The notes under the pieces: model-generated
Databases searched by the model: none
What the model was told of the DNA's origin: nothing
Seen by the model: only the letters and a program-made list of their open reading frames with translations
Translations under genes and position numbers: made by a program
Shown here: positions 25,885 to 34,533 of the stretch, piece by piece
Numbering within the stretch: position 1 is the stretch's first letter
Layout: each line of letters starts with the position of its first letter
Assembly: GCA_035249305.1 (NCBI GenBank)
Contig: DATFGQ010000007.1
Coordinates: 42,970-106,969, forward strand
DNA from: DASUNP01 sp035249305
Lineage (GTDB): Bacteria > Acidobacteriota > Blastocatellia > UBA7656
Length of the DNA stretch: 64,000 nt
Direction: 5' to 3'

Positions 25885-27198
25885 TCATCCGGCGCTGCGT
25901 GCCTCGGCGTCAATAGCGCATTCGGCAAGCAGCGAAGAGATCTCGTCGGCGACCTCGACGGGGAAGCAGACGCGATCTATGCGGTAGCCGCGCATTCCTC
26001 GGACGACTTCCGAGACTTCGCTGATCTCTCTGATCGAAGCGTGCGGGCCGCCGGTTTCGATGTAGATCAGATTCTCAGGCCCTATGCCGACGGGCGAGTA
26101 GTACCCATAATAAGGTATGTCGGCCGCGCGGTCCGTTATCAAATAGTACTGCGGGTCGAACCCCGCACGCGCGATCACGTCGCGCGCGCCCTCCCAAAAA
26201 CGCTCCCTCGCTTCCGCTTGCAATTCAAGGTCGATGGCCTTGAAGAGGTTGCGGTTGATGAATCGCCGCGCAAGGTCCGCAAGCAGCGGGTCGCGGTCGC
26301 GCGCCCACTGCTTGAGGTGGAACGTAACGTCCGTGTCGTCTAATTGCAGGTACTCGCCGGTCGTCACCTGTTGGCCCGCGAGCATCTTCTCGAAAACGGA
26401 TCCGCGCATGCGAAACCCGAGCTCGTCCCTCTCCATCAGCTCGCGCGCGCGCTTAAGCGTCGACACCAGCACCGCCTCGGCCGAGCGCAGTGTGCGGTGA
26501 AAGTAGACCTGGCGGAACATGTAGTAACGCGCTTGAAGGTACTCTTCGACCGCGTAGAGCCCTTTCGACTCCACGTAAACGCGGTCGGAATCCTGTTCGA
26601 TCTTGAGCGCGTGCAGGACCCATTCGAGGTCGTAGATGCCATACTTCGCGCCGGTCATCAGGCTGTCGCGGAGCAGATAGTCCATGCGATCACAGTCGAG
26701 CTGCGAAGAGACGAGCTGCGCGACGAACGCGGGCTTATACTTGTGTTCGTACATGGAGGCGAGCTTCTCCGGCAACTGGCTGTCGAAACGGCGCAGCGTG
26801 CGGTTGATCTCTGTCTCAGGGTCGAGGACTATGTGGCGCGTCCACGCTTCGTGGTGAAAGTGAAAGACCTTCTCCATGACATGCGAGAAAGGCCCGTGGC
26901 CGAGGTCGTGCAGCAACGCGCCCGCGCGCCCGACGACGCGAGCCTCCGCGCTGATGGGGTGGTGCGCGCCCAGAAGATCGAGCGCCCGCGTCATCAGGTG
27001 CATCACGCCTATCGAATGAGTGAAGCGGCTGTGCTCGGCCCCCTGGTAGGTGAACATCGCGAGGCCTAGCTGTTTGATGCGTCGCAGGCGTTGAAACTCC
27101 GCCGAGTCTATCAACTCGACTATCAGGCGGTCGTCGTCGATCGCCTCGTCGAGCGATATCATGTTATGCAGCGGATCGCGATAATTCCTTTGAGACAA
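25885..27198 (-). CDS. HD-domain phosphohydrolase, dGTPase/SAMHD1-like (COG1078 type)
   Basis: A 437-residue HD-superfamily enzyme. The metal-binding motifs are seen as RFTHSIG, LLHDLGHGPFSH (the HD pair) and LDCDRMDYLLRD. N-terminal NYRDPLHNMISLD matches the typical start of the family. Members related to SAMHD1 hydrolyse dNTPs to the nucleoside and triphosphate; the physiological substrate here is not certain. The TTG at 27198 is chosen because AGGGGG lies about 6 bases upstream; a GTG at 27228 with no SD would add 10 residues. It should be cytoplasmic. Confidence 0.85.
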   Translation of the reverse strand: MSQRNYRDPLHNMISLDEAIDDDRLIVELIDSAEFQRLRRIKQLGLAMFTYQGAEHSRFTHSIGVMHLMTRALDLLGAHHPISAEARVVGRAGALLHDLGHGPFSHVMEKVFHFHHEAWTRHIVLDPETEINRTLRRFDSQLPEKLASMYEHKYKPAFVAQLVSSQLDCDRMDYLLRDSLMTGAKYGIYDLEWVLHALKIEQDSDRVYVESKGLYAVEEYLQARYYMFRQVYFHRTLRSAEAVLVSTLKRARELMERDELGFRMRGSVFEKMLAGQQVTTGEYLQLDDTDVTFHLKQWARDRDPLLADLARRFINRNLFKAIDLELQAEARERFWEGARDVIARAGFDPQYYLITDRAADIPYYGYYSPVGIGPENLIYIETGGPHASIREISEVSEVVRGMRGYRIDRVCFPVEVADEISSLLAECAIDAEARSAG

Positions 27199-27275
27199 TT
27201 CCGGCCCCCTACTCGCAGATATTATCACAGGACGAGCGGGGATCGGCCAACAGATGAAAGCTGTTTTCTAAGACT

Positions 27276-28838
27276 CTATTTCTTGGTTGTCTCTTCCACC
27301 TCGGCGAGGACTGCCGGGCCGGGGGTGACGCCGTGGTCAGTTATCTCATGGCTGAGCTGGTGCGACAGGCGGCTGTGGCGGCGGCTGTACGCGAAATAGA
27401 TTACAAACCCTATCAGCAGCCAGACGCCTAATCGCAGCCAGTTCTCGGAAGGCAGCGAGAACATCAGCAGAAGACAGATCGCTATGCCGAGTATCGGCAC
27501 AAGCGGGACCAGCGGGGTGCGGAACGGGCGCTCGGCGTCCGGGTGCGTGCGGCGCATTATCAAGACCGCCGCGCAGACGATCACGAACGCCAACAGCGTG
27601 CCGATGCTAACGAGGTCGGCCAGTATTCTCAAAGGCAGAAAGGCCGCGCCGAGGCTGACGAATATCCCTGTGAGAATCGTCGATTTCCAGGGCGTGTGGA
27701 AACGCTCGTGAACGGCACCGAAAAAACTCTGCGGCAGCAGCCCATCGCGCGCCATCGCGAGCAGTATCCTCGCCTGGCTCAGTATCGAAACGAGCACGAC
27801 CGAAGTGATCCCGGCCAGCGCGCCGAACGCGATCAGAAACTGCGCCCACGCCAGCCCCTTCTGCCTGAAGGCGTCTGACACCGGGGCCTTGATGTTCAAC
27901 TGGTCATACGAAACCATTCCCGTGAGCACCGCCGCCACGCCTATGTAAAGCACGGTACAGATCAGCAGCGACAGGATGATGCTCATCGGCACGTCGCGCT
28001 GCGGGTTGCGCGCCTCTTCCGAATGCGTCGAGACCGAATCGAAGCCGATGTATGAGAAGAAGATTATCGCGGATCCGGCGAGCATGCCTAACGGCTGGCC
28101 GCCCGCGTCCGCGCCGCCGAAAATCGATTTGCCGAAGAAGCTGACTCCCGTAAATCCGTAAGGGGCGAACGGCTCCCAGTTGCTTTGGTCGACGTAGAAC
28201 GCGCCGACGGAGATCACGAGCAGGACGATGGCGACTTTGATTATCACCATCGCGGCGTTAAAGCCCGCGCTCTCTTTGATCCCGCGGACGAGTATGATCG
28301 TGACCATCACGGTGATGATGACCGCCGGCAGGTCGAACGCACCGCCCGACCCTACGAGCTCGCCTAACTTCGGGTCGTAATCGAAAGGCGCTTTCGTAAG
28401 CGCCTCGGGCAGGTGCAGCCCGAACATGCCTATCAGGTCCTGGAAGTAATGCGAAGCGCCGACCGCGACGGTCGAGGCGCTCACGGCGTATTCGAGCACC
28501 AGGTCCCAGCCTATGATCCAGGCGAACAGCTCGCCGAGCGTGGCGTAGGCGTAGGTGTATGCGGACCCCGCGACAGGCGCCATCGAGGCGAACTCCGCGT
28601 AACAGAGCGCGGCGAAGACGCACGCGATGCCCGCGACGACGAACGAGAGCATCAAGGCGGGTCCCGCCTTGTCGTGCGCGGCCTCGCCCGTCAGCACGAA
28701 TATGCCTGTGCCGATGATCGCGCCTACGCCGAGGCTCGTAAGCTGGACCGGGCCGAGCACGCGCTGTAAACGGTGTTCGCCCGCCATCTCTTCGAGCAAC
28801 TGCTTGAGCGACTTTCTTGCGAAAAGTGGATTTGCCAA
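27276..28838 (-). CDS. APC-family amino acid permease (cationic amino acid transporter type)
   Basis: A 520-residue inner-membrane transporter with about 12 predicted helices. The family start NPLFARKSLKQLLEE is followed by VGAIIGTGIFVLTG, the unwound substrate-binding TM1 motif. FSYIGFDSVSTHSEEARNPQRDVP is the conserved TM6-loop signature of the CAT branch. It probably imports amino acids with protons. The start is TTG at 28838: GGAGGT lies 7 bases upstream and the conserved N-terminus follows; the open frame extends about 60 codons further but without family character. Confidence 0.92.
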   Translation of the reverse strand: MANPLFARKSLKQLLEEMAGEHRLQRVLGPVQLTSLGVGAIIGTGIFVLTGEAAHDKAGPALMLSFVVAGIACVFAALCYAEFASMAPVAGSAYTYAYATLGELFAWIIGWDLVLEYAVSASTVAVGASHYFQDLIGMFGLHLPEALTKAPFDYDPKLGELVGSGGAFDLPAVIITVMVTIILVRGIKESAGFNAAMVIIKVAIVLLVISVGAFYVDQSNWEPFAPYGFTGVSFFGKSIFGGADAGGQPLGMLAGSAIIFFSYIGFDSVSTHSEEARNPQRDVPMSIILSLLICTVLYIGVAAVLTGMVSYDQLNIKAPVSDAFRQKGLAWAQFLIAFGALAGITSVVLVSILSQARILLAMARDGLLPQSFFGAVHERFHTPWKSTILTGIFVSLGAAFLPLRILADLVSIGTLLAFVIVCAAVLIMRRTHPDAERPFRTPLVPLVPILGIAICLLLMFSLPSENWLRLGVWLLIGFVIYFAYSRRHSRLSHQLSHEITDHGVTPGPAVLAEVEETTKK

Positions 28839-28975
28839 TTGACGACCTCCATAAGGCACGGGCGTGCGATTGCCAGTCCAATATAGGCCTATTGGCGGAT
28901 GGCGAAAACGGAATTGACACGAACGCGCAGGAATCGGGCGCGAGTTGGAAGAGGAGGGAACGAATTGCCAGACGC

Positions 28976-29755
28976 TTACAGGTGGCCGCCGAGCAGGTCG
29001 CCGATCTTTTTGCGGCAACTGCGCGAGAGCATCAGCTCCGTGCCGTCGCGCAGTATGACGCGGTACTCGTTATGAAACCAGGGTTGAAGCTCGCGTATGC
29101 GGTCTATGTTGACGATCGTCGAGCGGTGAATGCGGAGGAACTTTTCAGGGTCGAGTTGGGCTTCGAGGCTCCCGATCGCTTCCCGCAGCAGGTGCGATTC
29201 GCGGCCCACGTGCAGCCGCACGTATTTGCCCTCGGCCTCTATCCAGTCGATCTCTTCGGTCTTGATAAAGAAGACCCGGCCGCCCGCTTTGATGACCAGC
29301 CGGCCGGGGTGGTGCGCGCGCGCCTTTATCTCTTCGAGCAGTGCGATCGTCCGCTGGTTCAGCTCGTCGCCCTTGTCTTTCAGTATGCGCTCGCGGGCGC
29401 GCTGCATGGCCTTTTCGAAACGCCGCCGGTCGAAGGGCTTGAGCAGGTAATCGAGCGCGTAAAAATCGAAAGCCCTCAGCGCGTACTGATCGTAGGCTGT
29501 CACAAAGATTACAAGCGGCAGCCGCTCCGACGCGACCGACTCAAGCACGCTGAACCCGTCCATCTCGGGCATCTGTATGTCCAGGAAGACCAGGTCGGGC
29601 TCGCGGTCGCGTATCATCTGTACGGCTTCATGGCCCGTGGCGCAGTCGCCGACGACTTCGACCTCCGCGTCGCTGGCGAGCATACGCTTTATCCGCTTGC
29701 GAGCAAGCGGCTCGTCGTCGACTATCAACACGCGCATGCTTCGGCTTTCGGTCAT
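28976..29755 (-). CDS. LytTR-type response regulator
   Basis: A 259-residue regulator. The receiver domain (about 7-125) has DDE near residue 13, phosphoacceptor Asp59 (VFLDIQMPEMDG) and Lys in LLKPFDRR. The C-terminal LytTR domain (about 155-255) carries VFFIKTEEIDWIEAEGKYV, FLRIHRSTIVNIDRI and ELMLSRSCRKKI, which bind DNA through beta strands. Its ATG overlaps the stop of the histidine kinase (ATGA), so translation is coupled and the two form a pair. The permease gene lies downstream, about 140 bp away, and could be a target. Confidence 0.93.
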   Translation of the reverse strand: MTESRSMRVLIVDDEPLARKRIKRMLASDAEVEVVGDCATGHEAVQMIRDREPDLVFLDIQMPEMDGFSVLESVASERLPLVIFVTAYDQYALRAFDFYALDYLLKPFDRRRFEKAMQRARERILKDKGDELNQRTIALLEEIKARAHHPGRLVIKAGGRVFFIKTEEIDWIEAEGKYVRLHVGRESHLLREAIGSLEAQLDPEKFLRIHRSTIVNIDRIRELQPWFHNEYRVILRDGTELMLSRSCRKKIGDLLGGHL

Positions 29756-30915
29756 GTGAACGCGACTTTCTGTTCAGAGACTGATGCAGCCGCCTCCGTC
29801 TGAAACGGGATCTCGATGGTCAACAACAACCCGCCGCCCACGGCGTCGGAAAGCTCGAAGCGGTGACAATCACCGTAGAGCCGCTTCAGCCGCGCTCGCG
29901 TGTTGCTAAGCCCGACGCCTTCGCGGCTCGTCACGGCAAGGTCCGACTTCGCCTGAATGCCAGGGCCGTTGTCTTCGACCTGCAAGCGGAGCGCGTCACC
30001 CGCGCGGGCGGCGCGGACCTCTATGCGGCCCGGCGCGATGCGCGAGGCTATGCCGTGGCGTATGGCGTTTTCGACGATCGGCTGCAAGATCAGGTTGGGC
30101 ACCAGCGCGTCGAGCGCCTGCGGCTCTATATCCATCTGAACCGTCAGGCGGTCCTGGAACCTCACCCGCTCTATCTCAAGATAGCACCTCAAGAACTCAA
30201 GCTCTTCCTGTAGAGTCACCTCCTGCGCGCCCGAATTCGCCAGGGTCATCCTCAGCAGATCGCCGAGCCGCGCGAGCATCTCGTCCGCAGCTTCGGCGTC
30301 TTCGTCCAGCAGCGCCGAGATGGAGTTCAGCGTGTTGAATAAAAAGTGCGGGTGCAGTTGCATCTTGAGCGCCTGCAACTGCGCCTCGGTGATCTGCAAC
30401 TGTGCTTCGGCCAGCTCGGCTTTCAGCCGCGAGGCCTTCAGCTCCTCTTCCTGGTACCGCTGGTAATAGAGCAGCGCGTGGCTCACTAAGAGTATGGTCG
30501 CGTAACTCATCAGCGCCGTCGGCATGTTGAAGAAGAAGAGAAAGTCGAACAGATCCGCGAGCGAAGGTATGGGCCTGTAGGCTACGACGTTGAGCCCCCA
30601 TCCTATCAACAGGTAGGCGGCGCGGTGCGCGCAAGAGAAGAGCACGCACGCGCCGACGTGAACCGCTAGGCTCGCCATCCACCGCTCGCGCTCTATGCGG
30701 TGGCGGCGCGTGATCTTGAATATAAGCGGAGAAAGCCCGGCCCACAGCAGCCAGTAAGGCAACTCCCAGACCAGCATCTCTATGAAGGTCGGCTGTTTCG
30801 TAAAGATGAAGACGTAGTGGTCCGCGTACAGATAGTAGTTGAGCGTGAAGGTCATCCCTATCAGCACCCAGCCGACCAGGACCAGGGCCCACAGCCTCTT
30901 TCCGGGCTTTAACAT
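29752..30915 (-). CDS. LytS-type sensor histidine kinase
   Basis: A 387-residue membrane kinase. Four hydrophobic segments (about 9-29, 48-66, 82-107 and 127-150) form the sensor; there is no large periplasmic domain, so the signal is probably a membrane or small-molecule cue. A short coiled coil (about 155-185) leads to the His_kinase motif QLHPHFLFNTLNSI (phospho-accepting His190), then the ATPase domain with VEDNGPGI and GVGLSNTRARL. GGAGGAGG precedes the ATG. It is paired with the downstream LytTR regulator by a 4-bp overlap. Confidence 0.94.
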   Translation of the reverse strand: MLKPGKRLWALVLVGWVLIGMTFTLNYYLYADHYVFIFTKQPTFIEMLVWELPYWLLWAGLSPLIFKITRRHRIERERWMASLAVHVGACVLFSCAHRAAYLLIGWGLNVVAYRPIPSLADLFDFLFFFNMPTALMSYATILLVSHALLYYQRYQEEELKASRLKAELAEAQLQITEAQLQALKMQLHPHFLFNTLNSISALLDEDAEAADEMLARLGDLLRMTLANSGAQEVTLQEELEFLRCYLEIERVRFQDRLTVQMDIEPQALDALVPNLILQPIVENAIRHGIASRIAPGRIEVRAARAGDALRLQVEDNGPGIQAKSDLAVTSREGVGLSNTRARLKRLYGDCHRFELSDAVGGGLLLTIEIPFQTEAAASVSEQKVAFT

Positions 30916-30988
30916 CCCGCCTCCTCCGAGAAAACCTGCGCGCTCGCGGCCAGTCTATAATAATGCTAAACGCCGCCCTCGGCCATAG

Positions 30989-31026
30989 GAGTCCTGAGTG
31001 CTGAGTCCTGAGTGCTGAGTCCTGAG
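30989..31026. repeat. Short tandem repeat, 14-bp unit
   Basis: GAGTCCTGAGTGCT is repeated 2.7 times just upstream of the histidine kinase gene, touching the left end of the neighbouring palindrome element. Confidence 0.85.
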
Positions 31027-31260
31027 AGCGCGTCTGAGAAGTAGCAACATACTCGGCTCCGTAGGAGCCGGATGTTTGTAGATGATCGCCAGGCAGCTCC
31101 CTCCAACCCCGTAGGGGTTGAATGTCTGGTATGCAACTCCTACGGAGTTGGGGAATGGCCCATGACTATCTACAAATATTCAACTCCTACGGAGTTGAGG
31201 TGCGTTTACGCTATCGTTCTACAAACATAGAGCCCCTACGGGGCTTTTCAGACGCCCTCT
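31025..31260. repeat. Palindrome-rich element with family A ends but different interior
   Basis: The left end AGAGCGCGTCTGAGAAGT (31025-31042) mirrors CTTTTCAGACGCCCTCT (31244-31260). Inside are palindromes centred on CCGTAGG/CCTACGG: CGGCTCCGTAGGAGCCG, CAACCCCGTAGGGGTTG, two copies of CAACTCCTACGGAGTTG, and AGCCCCTACGGGGCT. The linkers carry repeated TGTTTGTAGA/TCTACAAA motifs. No ORF of note. With flanking sequence it fills the 545-bp gap between the divergent kinase gene and the 205-residue protein gene. Confidence 0.82.
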
Positions 31261-31460
31261 GAGTGAGGCGTATTACGATTTATAATTGACAAAAGATAAG
31301 CTCCGCGATAGCATCGCGCACGTCTTTGCCGCACCGCGCTGATAGGCCTTCCTCACTTGTTTGAACGAATCAAAAGGGCTGGACTTTGCGTCTATAAGTG
31401 ACATGCGGCCTTTCACCACGCGGCCCGGTAGCCTGAGGATTAAAGGAGGCAAGTAAACCA

Positions 31461-32078
31461 ATGTCAAGCGAGCAACCGACTTCACTCCAGTTCACGGAAG
31501 AGATGAAAGGATTTGTCACTTTCGGCGAGACCGATTTCCAGCGCGGCCACGACGAGGGCAAGAATGCCGGCACCGCGTTCATGTTTCACCTGACGATCAC
31601 GATCGAGGACGTAGATCGCTTCGTCGCAGAGCCACGGCACGAAGGGCGCGCGGACGGCTTCATACGCTGCGACAAGCTGGGCGGGGAGCGGCCCGTCGAA
31701 GGCGGGATATTCAACCTCTTCGTCGATTCGGGTGAAGCGAGGCGAAAGCTGATGCTCTACCGCCTCTTCTTCCTCGACGACAAAGGCGAGCCCTACACGA
31801 TGAGCGGCTTCAAAGACATTAAAGATGACCAGGGGTTCGACCCGAACGAGATGTGGAAGGACACTACGACGCTCTACACGCGCATACTGCGCGGGCGCGT
31901 CTCGGCCGAAGAGGAGGCCGGCGCGGAGGTCGTGGCCGCAGGGATCATCATCATTCTGAGGGCCGATTTCGCTAAACAGCTCACGACCTTCAGGGCCGAA
32001 GGGCCGCACAAGGTCGCGGCCATGGCGAAATTCAACAAGCTATTCATGGGCAGCCTGCGGGAAGTCTACGGCCTGTAA
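31461..32078 (+). CDS. Cytoplasmic partner protein of GMC oxidoreductase, function unknown
   Basis: A 205-residue protein without signal peptide or membrane helix. It starts SLQFTEEMKGFVTFGE, is rich in beta strands and contains FMFHLTITIEDVDRF and the FNLFVDS segment, suggesting a lipocalin-like or beta-sandwich domain. A GGAGG-type SD precedes the ATG. It ends 13 bp before the GMC oxidoreductase, so the two are an operon. I recall similar beta-rich domains near or fused to cholesterol-oxidase-like enzymes, which would fit a lipid-binding or substrate-handling role, but that is inference. Confidence 0.72.
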   Translation: MSSEQPTSLQFTEEMKGFVTFGETDFQRGHDEGKNAGTAFMFHLTITIEDVDRFVAEPRHEGRADGFIRCDKLGGERPVEGGIFNLFVDSGEARRKLMLYRLFFLDDKGEPYTMSGFKDIKDDQGFDPNEMWKDTTTLYTRILRGRVSAEEEAGAEVVAAGIIIILRADFAKQLTTFRAEGPHKVAAMAKFNKLFMGSLREVYGL

Positions 32079-32091
32079 AGGAGAGAGATTG

Positions 32092-33690
32092 ATGAGCTTC
32101 GACGTCATAGTGATAGGCAGCGGATTCGGCGGCGCGATCACCGGCTGCCGCCTCGCGGAGAAGGGTTACAAAGTGCTCATACTTGAGCGCGGCCGTAGGT
32201 GGACTAAAGAGACCTACCCGTCGACTACGAAGCGGAACTGGATCTATGACCCCAACCGGCCGGAGCGCGAGAGCGGCTGGCTGGACCTGCGCGTCTACCC
32301 GAACATGAGCATCGCGCAGTGCGCGGGCGTAGGAGGCGGGTCGCTGATCTACGCCAGCATATCTGTCGAAGCCCGGCCCGACATATTCCAGATGAAAGGC
32401 TGGCCCGCCGAGATCACCTACGACGAGCTGAAGCCTCACTACGACACGGTCGCCACGTTCATGAACGTCCAGAAGATGCCCGCAAACCAGTTGAACCCCC
32501 GGACGCACGCAATGAAAGAGGGGGCGGAGAAGTTAGGGCACGGCGACCGGTTCCACATGCTCGAGATGGCCGTCACCTTTGACCCGGACTTGCAGTTCGA
32601 CGTGAACAACCCTCCGAAGGTCGAAGCGTCTAAAGAGTTCACCAACGCTCAGGGGGTGAAACAGGGGACGTGCGTTCACACGGGCTTCTGCGACATAGGC
32701 TGCCCCGTCTACGCGAAAAACACACTCGATTTGAACTACATCCCGTGGGCGGAAAAAAATCATGCCGAGGTGCGCGAGATGCACCTGGTCACGAACATCG
32801 AGCCCGAAGCCGACGGCTACAAGGTGTCATTCGACCGCATCGACGCCGACAAGCGCCGCCGCGTCGCCGGGAGCGAGACGGCGCGCATAGTGATAATCGC
32901 CGCCGGGTCGTTAGGCTCTACGGAGCTGTTGCTGCGCTGCCGCGACGAAAACAAAAGCCTTCCAAACATAAGTCAGTTTCTGGGGCACAACTGGAGCAGC
33001 AACGGCGACTTTCTTACGCCCGCCATCTACTCGAATCACAAGTTCTATCCCGACCGCGGGCCTACGATTTCGAGCATGATAGATTTTCGCGACCGGAGCT
33101 TTCAGGGGCAGAGCTTCTGGATCGAAGACGGCGGGATGCCTAATCTGTTAGGCGACCGTATGACCATGGGCGCCGCGAAGATGGCGAAAGGGTTGAACGC
33201 CGAGTCGCTGATTCTAGGGATACAGAAGTTCCTGCGCGACTCAAGCGTAACAAACAACGTGATGCCGTGGTTCGCTCAAGGAGTGGACGCAGCCGACGGC
33301 GTGCTTTCGTTGAAGCGCCCCTGGTGGCAGTTCGGGTTGGGGTCGAAGAAGTTACACCTCAACTGGGACATAACGAAATCGCTCCCGCTCTTTAATGCGG
33401 TAGTCGACATGCACAAGGATCTTTCAAAGGCGACGGGGGGCACGCCGATCGTGCCTCCGGGGTGGACGTTGTCACACGACCTGATAACGCCGCACCCGCT
33501 GGGCGGCTGCAACCTGGGCAGCACGGCAAGCGATGGCGTCGTCAATCACAAGGGCGAAGTCTTCGGCTACAAGAACCTCTACGTGGCAGACGGCGCGATC
33601 GTGCCGACGGCGCTCGGCGTCAACCCCTCGCGCACGATCGGCGCGATGGCCGAGAGGATCGCCAAGCACATCGCGGAAGAGGGAAGATAA
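32092..33690 (+). CDS. GMC-type FAD oxidoreductase, cholesterol-oxidase-like
   Basis: A 532-residue flavoprotein. The N-terminal FAD motif VIGSGFGGAITGCRLAEKG and the GMC signature region CAGVGGGSLIYASI are intact. A cysteine-containing segment (TCVHTGFCDIGCPVYAKNT) resembles a CxxC/ferredoxin-like spacer seen in some GMC/cholesterol-oxidase relatives. The C-terminal HPLGGCNLG and VADGAIVPTALGVNPSRTI contain the catalytic His and Asn regions. No signal peptide is present. It should oxidise an alcohol, perhaps a sterol or terpenoid. ATG at 32092 follows AGGAGAGAG; a TTG at 32089 is in frame but less likely. Confidence 0.85.
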   Translation: MSFDVIVIGSGFGGAITGCRLAEKGYKVLILERGRRWTKETYPSTTKRNWIYDPNRPERESGWLDLRVYPNMSIAQCAGVGGGSLIYASISVEARPDIFQMKGWPAEITYDELKPHYDTVATFMNVQKMPANQLNPRTHAMKEGAEKLGHGDRFHMLEMAVTFDPDLQFDVNNPPKVEASKEFTNAQGVKQGTCVHTGFCDIGCPVYAKNTLDLNYIPWAEKNHAEVREMHLVTNIEPEADGYKVSFDRIDADKRRRVAGSETARIVIIAAGSLGSTELLLRCRDENKSLPNISQFLGHNWSSNGDFLTPAIYSNHKFYPDRGPTISSMIDFRDRSFQGQSFWIEDGGMPNLLGDRMTMGAAKMAKGLNAESLILGIQKFLRDSSVTNNVMPWFAQGVDAADGVLSLKRPWWQFGLGSKKLHLNWDITKSLPLFNAVVDMHKDLSKATGGTPIVPPGWTLSHDLITPHPLGGCNLGSTASDGVVNHKGEVFGYKNLYVADGAIVPTALGVNPSRTIGAMAERIAKHIAEEGR

Positions 33691-33697
33691 AGCGCGG

Positions 33698-34507
33698 CTA
33701 CTTCCACTCTCTCGTGAACTTCGTCCGGGCGTAGGCGATCTGAAAACCCTGGCGCTGCACGTTGCGCTGCGATGTGGTCCCTGGCAGCGTCGTCACCATA
33801 GCCAGGTCGCACCCCTTAGTTACAGCATGCGCCAGCCGCTTTCTTAGAAGCCCCGATTGAATGCCGAGATTCCTGTGTTTGGGCATCGTGCTGGTCCCGC
33901 CTAATTCGGCAACGCCGTCTTTAATGAATACCGCGCCGCCCCCGGCCGGCTCCCCTTTGTTGAAGGCTCCAAAACATGCGCAGTTATCTTGACGGAAGAA
34001 GACTTTGAAGACTTCGATCAATGAATCCTGCGCAAGGCTCGACTCCGCGAAGCCTTCGGCCACCACCCTGGAAAAAGTGTCGATCTCGTCTTCGCCAGCT
34101 TCGCGGATAACGTAATCGCCCTGGACCTCGAACTCGTCGGCAGGCGAGAGATTCCTCACCAGGACATGTGTGAACTCGCTGATCGTGTAGCCACGCTCGA
34201 TCAATTTCTGGATAAAGATCATGTCGGCCATATTACATACTTCGACGTTGACGGCCGCACCACGATCCTTAAAAAACGCTTCCAGCTCATCGACCTCCTC
34301 GTCCGCGACTTCGCCATCCAATCCCATCCCGAAAATCTGCGTGAGCGGCGAGTCGGCCCCCGCGAAGACTGCGTATCCGCTCCCTATCTTCTTGTACGCG
34401 GCCTCCGGCTCAAGCCCCATACGCTTATAAGCCTTCGCGTATTCGACTTGATTCAAAGCCTCGACCGTCTCAAGTCTTACGGCCATCGTCTTGTCGGAAA
34501 GTATCAT
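33698..34507 (-). CDS. GNAT-family acetyltransferase
   Basis: A 269-residue protein with two GNAT-like halves. The C-terminal half has the acetyl-CoA-binding pattern at GGTSTMPKHRNLGIQSGLLRKRL (only a Q/R-x-x-G-type loop is recognisable) followed by the strand MVTTLPGTTSQRNVQRQGF. It probably acetylates a small molecule or protein; the substrate is unknown. The ATG at 34507 is chosen because AAGGGA lies upstream; a GTG at 34540 would overlap the ABC transporter gene. It lies 26 bp downstream of the ABC transporter, so it may be co-expressed. Confidence 0.78.
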   Translation of the reverse strand: MILSDKTMAVRLETVEALNQVEYAKAYKRMGLEPEAAYKKIGSGYAVFAGADSPLTQIFGMGLDGEVADEEVDELEAFFKDRGAAVNVEVCNMADMIFIQKLIERGYTISEFTHVLVRNLSPADEFEVQGDYVIREAGEDEIDTFSRVVAEGFAESSLAQDSLIEVFKVFFRQDNCACFGAFNKGEPAGGGAVFIKDGVAELGGTSTMPKHRNLGIQSGLLRKRLAHAVTKGCDLAMVTTLPGTTSQRNVQRQGFQIAYARTKFTREWK

Positions 34508-34533
34508 CGATTGCGAATTCCCTTCTGTGAGAT

